A stretch of 64,000 nucleotides of DNA from Marisa cornuarietis (Eukaryota; Mollusca; Gastropoda; Architaenioglossa; Ampullariidae): contig SMMW01000153.1 in assembly GCA_004794655.1 (NCBI GenBank), positions 2,986,501 to 3,050,500 of the forward strand, in the 5' to 3' direction. A model generated the notes under the pieces. The model made no database searches and was not told the origin of the DNA. It saw only the letters and a list, made by a program, of their open reading frames with translations. Every line of letters starts with the position of its first letter. Within the stretch, counting starts at the first letter, position 1. A program made the translations under genes and the position numbers. Positions 61,101 to 64,000 of the stretch are shown one piece after another.

Positions 61101-64000
61101 GGCAGCACGCTCTCTATATGTGCAATCTATAAAAAAAGCTGAAGAAATTGGTGGGAGACAGAGAAAGACTTCAGGTTCCGGAGAAGGAAGAGGCACTGCT
61201 GAGCCTTCTTCACAACAGTTTGGGTGTTGACATCCCAGCAAAGTCACCTATCGAAGATGGTGTCCAGGTATTTAAAAGCAGGAACAATTACCACCTCCTT
61301 GTCGTGGATGACACTTACGGGACTTGGTGGAGAATTCTGACGGAAATCAAAGACCATTTCTTTGGTCTTACTCTTCTAAGAAATTGTCATCGCACCAGGC
61401 AATGAATTCTTCCAAAGCTACACCGTGGGTATCTGTTGGCCCGCTAAGGAGAAATAGCAGTGCCGTGTCATCAGAGAATCTGACGAGGTATTGATCCTCA
61501 AGGTTACTGCAACAACTGTTGGTATACAGAATAAACAGAAGCGGGGATAAAACACAGCCTTGAGGTGAGCCGGTGTACGTTGTGATGGAGTCGTAAAAAG
61601 TGCCATTGACAACAAGGTAATGAAGGTCCGTGATTGACAAGTACTGGCTGCTGCCTGTCAACCAAAAAGTGGATGATCCATGACACTAGCTGATGATCAA
61701 AGGAAAACTTGTCGAGGAGTCTTAGCTAGGATATGTGGTTGGATGGTGTTGAAGGCCGATGAGAAGTCAGCAAACAGCAGTAGTGCGTGGGCTTGTGGAT
61801 TCTCCAGGTGTTTGAGTAAAGTGTGGAGGATGAACAGTTTAGCATCATCAACATTTCGTTTGGACTGGTAAGCAAATTGCAAGGGGTCCAGACAATTGTT
61901 AGTGGCTTTTAGAATCAATGCTTTGATGATTGTCTCCAATACTTTCATGACCAACGATGTTAAGGCCAGTACGGCAGTACGTGGTCTAAAGTCATTGAGA
62001 TGCTGAGCTGAAGCTTTCTTCGGAACTGGGACAATGGTAGACAATTTCCAAGCAGCTGTGATGGAGAGTGAATCCATAGAGTGCTGATAAAGGTGTTGGA
62101 AAATGCCTCCAAGTTGATGCGCGCAGAAACATAATGTTCTGTCGCAAATACCGTCTGGACCTCAAGGCTTGCGAATGTTTACTCGCTGAAACAGCTCCAC
62201 AACTTGTTCTTGACAAATCTCAACCTTCTGGACAGGGTGAAGAGAACTGAGCACATCTTTAATTTTCAATGAGAAGTCATGAGTCTCGAAACGAGAAAAG
62301 AAAGCATTATATAAGAGCATTAGGTATGGCCCTACTGTCAACGCCTGAAATCGAGATTTTGGCTTTCGACCCCTTAAGCCGATCTTCAACATTGGCCATG
62401 TTCTTGAGTCCATGCCAAGCTGCTCGGATGTTACCTGTACCAAACTGAGACTGTATTTTAGTTTTATAATTTACCTTGGCCTGATGGATAGCATTACGGA
62501 CCTCTCTATGTACCAGTTTCTTGTCATGGGCAGAACCCGTGAAGAACACGTTTCTTTTTATTAAGCACTGCTTTTAGGCTTTTGGTCACCCAGGGTTTGT
62601 TGCTAGGATAAAGCACAAACTGTTTTGATGGAATGGTGCAATCTACACAAAAAGAGATATATGAAGAGATGATGTTCACTAAGTAGTCCAGATTAGTACA
62701 TGCATCTAAAAAGACATCCCAGTAGGTACACTCAAAACAGCCCTGTAAGCTTGCAACACTGTCTGCAGTCCACCATTTGATGGAATGAATTGTTCGGCGC
62801 ATCTGTCTGAACACAGGTTTATACACGGGTACAAGATGCACACTCAGATGATATGATGCACCTATACTGGGCAGGGGTAGAGACAGAGGGTATTACAGTA
62901 TTTGTTGTTGACATCGAAACAGTCTCCTCCGCTACGCGCCTAACCAGTAACTTGACCCAGGTGTAGAATGGCTTTGGTTCCATAGAGAATTGGGAAAAAT
63001 ATGGCAGCTATGTAGAGGAGATTACCACTTTCACTAAAAAGCTGGCTAAATGAGATAAGATAAATGAGGACCAACACCTCACACCCCTCTGATCATAAAG
63101 TCACATACTATCTTTACCTTTTTGTTATAAGTACTTTAACTGACTGCTACACATTCTAGCTTAGTAATAGTAAGGGTGGGAGAGAGAGAATCTTAGCTTG
63201 TTAAGTGTTCGTTATAGCAATTGTAGAACGAGGGAAGGGCTATAAGTAACATGGATTGCTTTTTTTCGGCAAACAGAACACAAATGTTACAACATGTATA
63301 TAAGTTACTTTTTTCCATCAGTATTCCCATCTGGCTGGCCTGGACGCTGGTTGGGGGCCTGAACCGTACTCACAGCTATGCCCAGGAATTTGGGGATGCA
63401 TGCATCGCTTATGGTCTCTTCCTGACAGCCAGCCTTATTCTCTTAGCCATGTTCCTGCCCAAGGTCACTGCTCTTTTATATAATGCAATCCTTTTTAGGC
63501 ATTCATTAGAGTCTAACTTGCAGACCCTATTGTGGGAGCAAATTTTTCCATTGTGAACCTAGCTGACCACTGATGAAAACAGCATCTCACGTGCCTCACA
63601 TTCCTTCAATATTTTTCCTTTTTTGGAAGTTCGGTCTGAAAGCCTACTTTTTGAGAAATAAATCTCAGCTTTTTTTCATAAAGGACAAAAGTTTCCAGCT
63701 TATTTAGACCCTACCACAGTATGTGATGAGAGGTACTGACATGAAATAATCATATGGAAAAATGTGTGCAGTGTGGAAGGACTGCTCCTTCTCTAAGCAA
63801 ATAAAAATATTACTGATTTTCAGCACCGAAATCATGAGTTTATAATCACTTTATTTCTGTATTGGAAGAGATAACTGTCAGTACAAAATTTAGCACAGAA
63901 TAAAACAGATGTGGGCAACTTGCTGAACAGGTTCGACAGCTTGTGAGCATGGGTGTGGAAGGCATTTATTTCGAGGATGACCGTGAGACAGTATATGCTG
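52182..64000 (+). CDS. Class C GPCR (metabotropic-glutamate-receptor-like orphan), 3' end off the window
   Basis: Plasma-membrane receptor. Coding exons: 52182-52442, 52881-53006, 54057-54329, 54924-55203, 55717-55891, 56676-56961, 58071-58377, 58973-59139, 59379-59585, 60139-60428, 63322-63463 and 63931-64000+. All junctions are GT-AG and in phase, giving about 861 residues so far. Signal peptide MADSWSLPLLALVLQALLLA. Venus-flytrap ligand domain, with mGluR-like GGFILDSCLRQEQLIQ and VMGFVGPMSNADG. The linker is Thr-rich with few cysteines (DCLNCPYWHP). Seven transmembrane segments follow: AGLGILCVVVFEIYILY; LLLFGIFLCYLTLF; CGITRFGVGVSLAICFAVLL; YQFLMFVFAVGVQVVIDI; LVYIMFLILITTLLAL; SIPIWLAWTLVGGL; AYGLFLTASLILLAMFLPKV. 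The 7tm_3 hallmark CGxxRFGVGxS and a terminal FLPK are present. The ligand is unknown. If the donor at 63463 is skipped, the frame ends at 63556 instead. Confidence 0.9.
53459..53477. repeat. (TA)n microsatellite
   Basis: Short TATATA run inside the receptor's second intron. Confidence 0.8.
53485..53740 (+). repeat. Possible dispersed repeat in receptor intron 2
   Basis: GGTGCCACTTATTGTGCTCA...GAGATCTGAACCCA resembles 10045-10090. It is followed by AATCTTTATTTACGAGGTTA, a text typical of retroposon 3' tails. Weak call. Confidence 0.4.
55250..55440 (+). repeat. Probable LINE/SINE 3' UTR fragment in receptor intron 4
   Basis: Contains AAAACAGGGTCTCAAGTCCA, GTTTGAATGAGTTAAGACAG and GAGTGTTCCAAACAGAGGGA, text of the kind seen in degenerate retroposon tails. 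There is no second copy in this window to prove it. Confidence 0.35.
57090..57255 (+). repeat. Dispersed SINE-like repeat, partial copy
   Basis: GGAATGGGTACCTGAAAGGG and CCTCACAAAGAAGCTAGTCC share order with 22780-22840 and 57760-57830. Confidence 0.5.
57640..57865 (+). repeat. Dispersed SINE-like repeat, fuller copy
   Basis: AGGAAAGAGTGAGGGAAATG, GCCCTCACAAAGCTAGCTTG and GTGTCTAACATCTCACTCCC. It matches the rabaptin-intron repeat at 22540-22875 and lies in receptor intron 6. Confidence 0.6.
58415..58465. repeat. (CA)n/CATGCA microsatellite
   Basis: CACACACATGCACACATACA-type run in receptor intron 7. Confidence 0.85.
58675..58805 (+). repeat. Dispersed repeat, copy 2
   Basis: Same block order as 32421-32535, with an extra GCCTGCTGTGTACATAATAG near its 3' part. 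In receptor intron 7. Confidence 0.78.
60690..62860 (-). mobile_element. Non-LTR retrotransposon, 3' two thirds of ORF2, in a receptor intron (antisense)
   Basis: Minus frames in order from 62860 down: pre-RT region (IHSIKWWTADSVASLQ, NKPWVTKSLKAVLNKKKRV, KVNYKTKIQSQFGTGNIRAA), RT fingers (VPVPKKASAQHLNDFRPRTA, LDPLQFAYQSKRNVDDAKLF, LLFADFSSAFNTIQPHILAK), QGCVLSPLLFILYTN, then VRFSDDTALLF (catalytic DD), and the C-terminal tail (VVSTSSKVIETAESALQTL, ILRDDRYVLSREFVQLP, CVPACRTNRLRLSF). It ends in a tail that reads as TTTGTCC/TTATC-type repeats near 60690-60715. Frames are shifted in several places, so it is inactive. It fills most of the 2.9-kb intron between receptor exons 10 and 11. Confidence 0.9.

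Overview
This window is eukaryotic nuclear DNA, most likely from a mollusc and probably a gastropod. The grounds are: short exons with GT-AG introns; A+T-rich introns full of (GT)n, (CA)n and (GAT)n microsatellites; degraded LINE, SINE and hAT copies; and genes of clear metazoan families (IL-17, rabaptin-5, DAN-domain BMP antagonist, class C GPCR). The species assignment is inference. There are no bacterial, plasmid or phage features, and most long open frames are microsatellite or intron shadows.

Layout. 1-2.7 kb: microsatellites and a short minisatellite. 2.74-4.13 kb (minus): an interleukin-17 family cytokine in at least two exons, followed at 4.43-5.59 kb by a 35-bp minisatellite of about 32 units that lies 5' of the coding exons. 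5.6-14.7 kb: no intact gene; microsatellites, a tRNA-like SINE head and an RTE-type LINE remnant. 14.755-32.119 kb (minus): a complete 22-exon rabaptin-5 (RABEP1-type) gene, 968 codons plus stop by my splicing, ending in a C-terminal FYVE zinc finger that human RABEP1 lacks. 32.4-39.4 kb: repeat-rich, including a 4.2-kb hAT insertion with a perfect 8-bp target duplication and a second hAT-like element nested in it. 39.5-46.1 kb: a MADF-domain fragment, an unidentified transmembrane exon, and a gremlin/DAN-type cystine-knot gene that carries an in-frame stop and a frame break. 45.2-50.7 kb: LINE and SINE debris. 52.18-64.0 kb (plus): a class C GPCR with a Venus-flytrap ectodomain and seven transmembrane segments, 12 exons visible, running off the right edge.

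The genes do not form an obvious functional unit: endosomal trafficking (rabaptin), cytokine signalling (IL-17), BMP antagonism (gremlin-like) and an orphan receptor lie side by side. Exon joins were checked by codon phase. All three spliced models stay in phase across every junction; the rabaptin model uses one GC-AG intron. I did not find a wholly new system. The most notable items are the FYVE-tailed rabaptin, the disrupted gremlin-like gene, the nested hAT insertion and the orphan class C receptor with a cysteine-poor linker.
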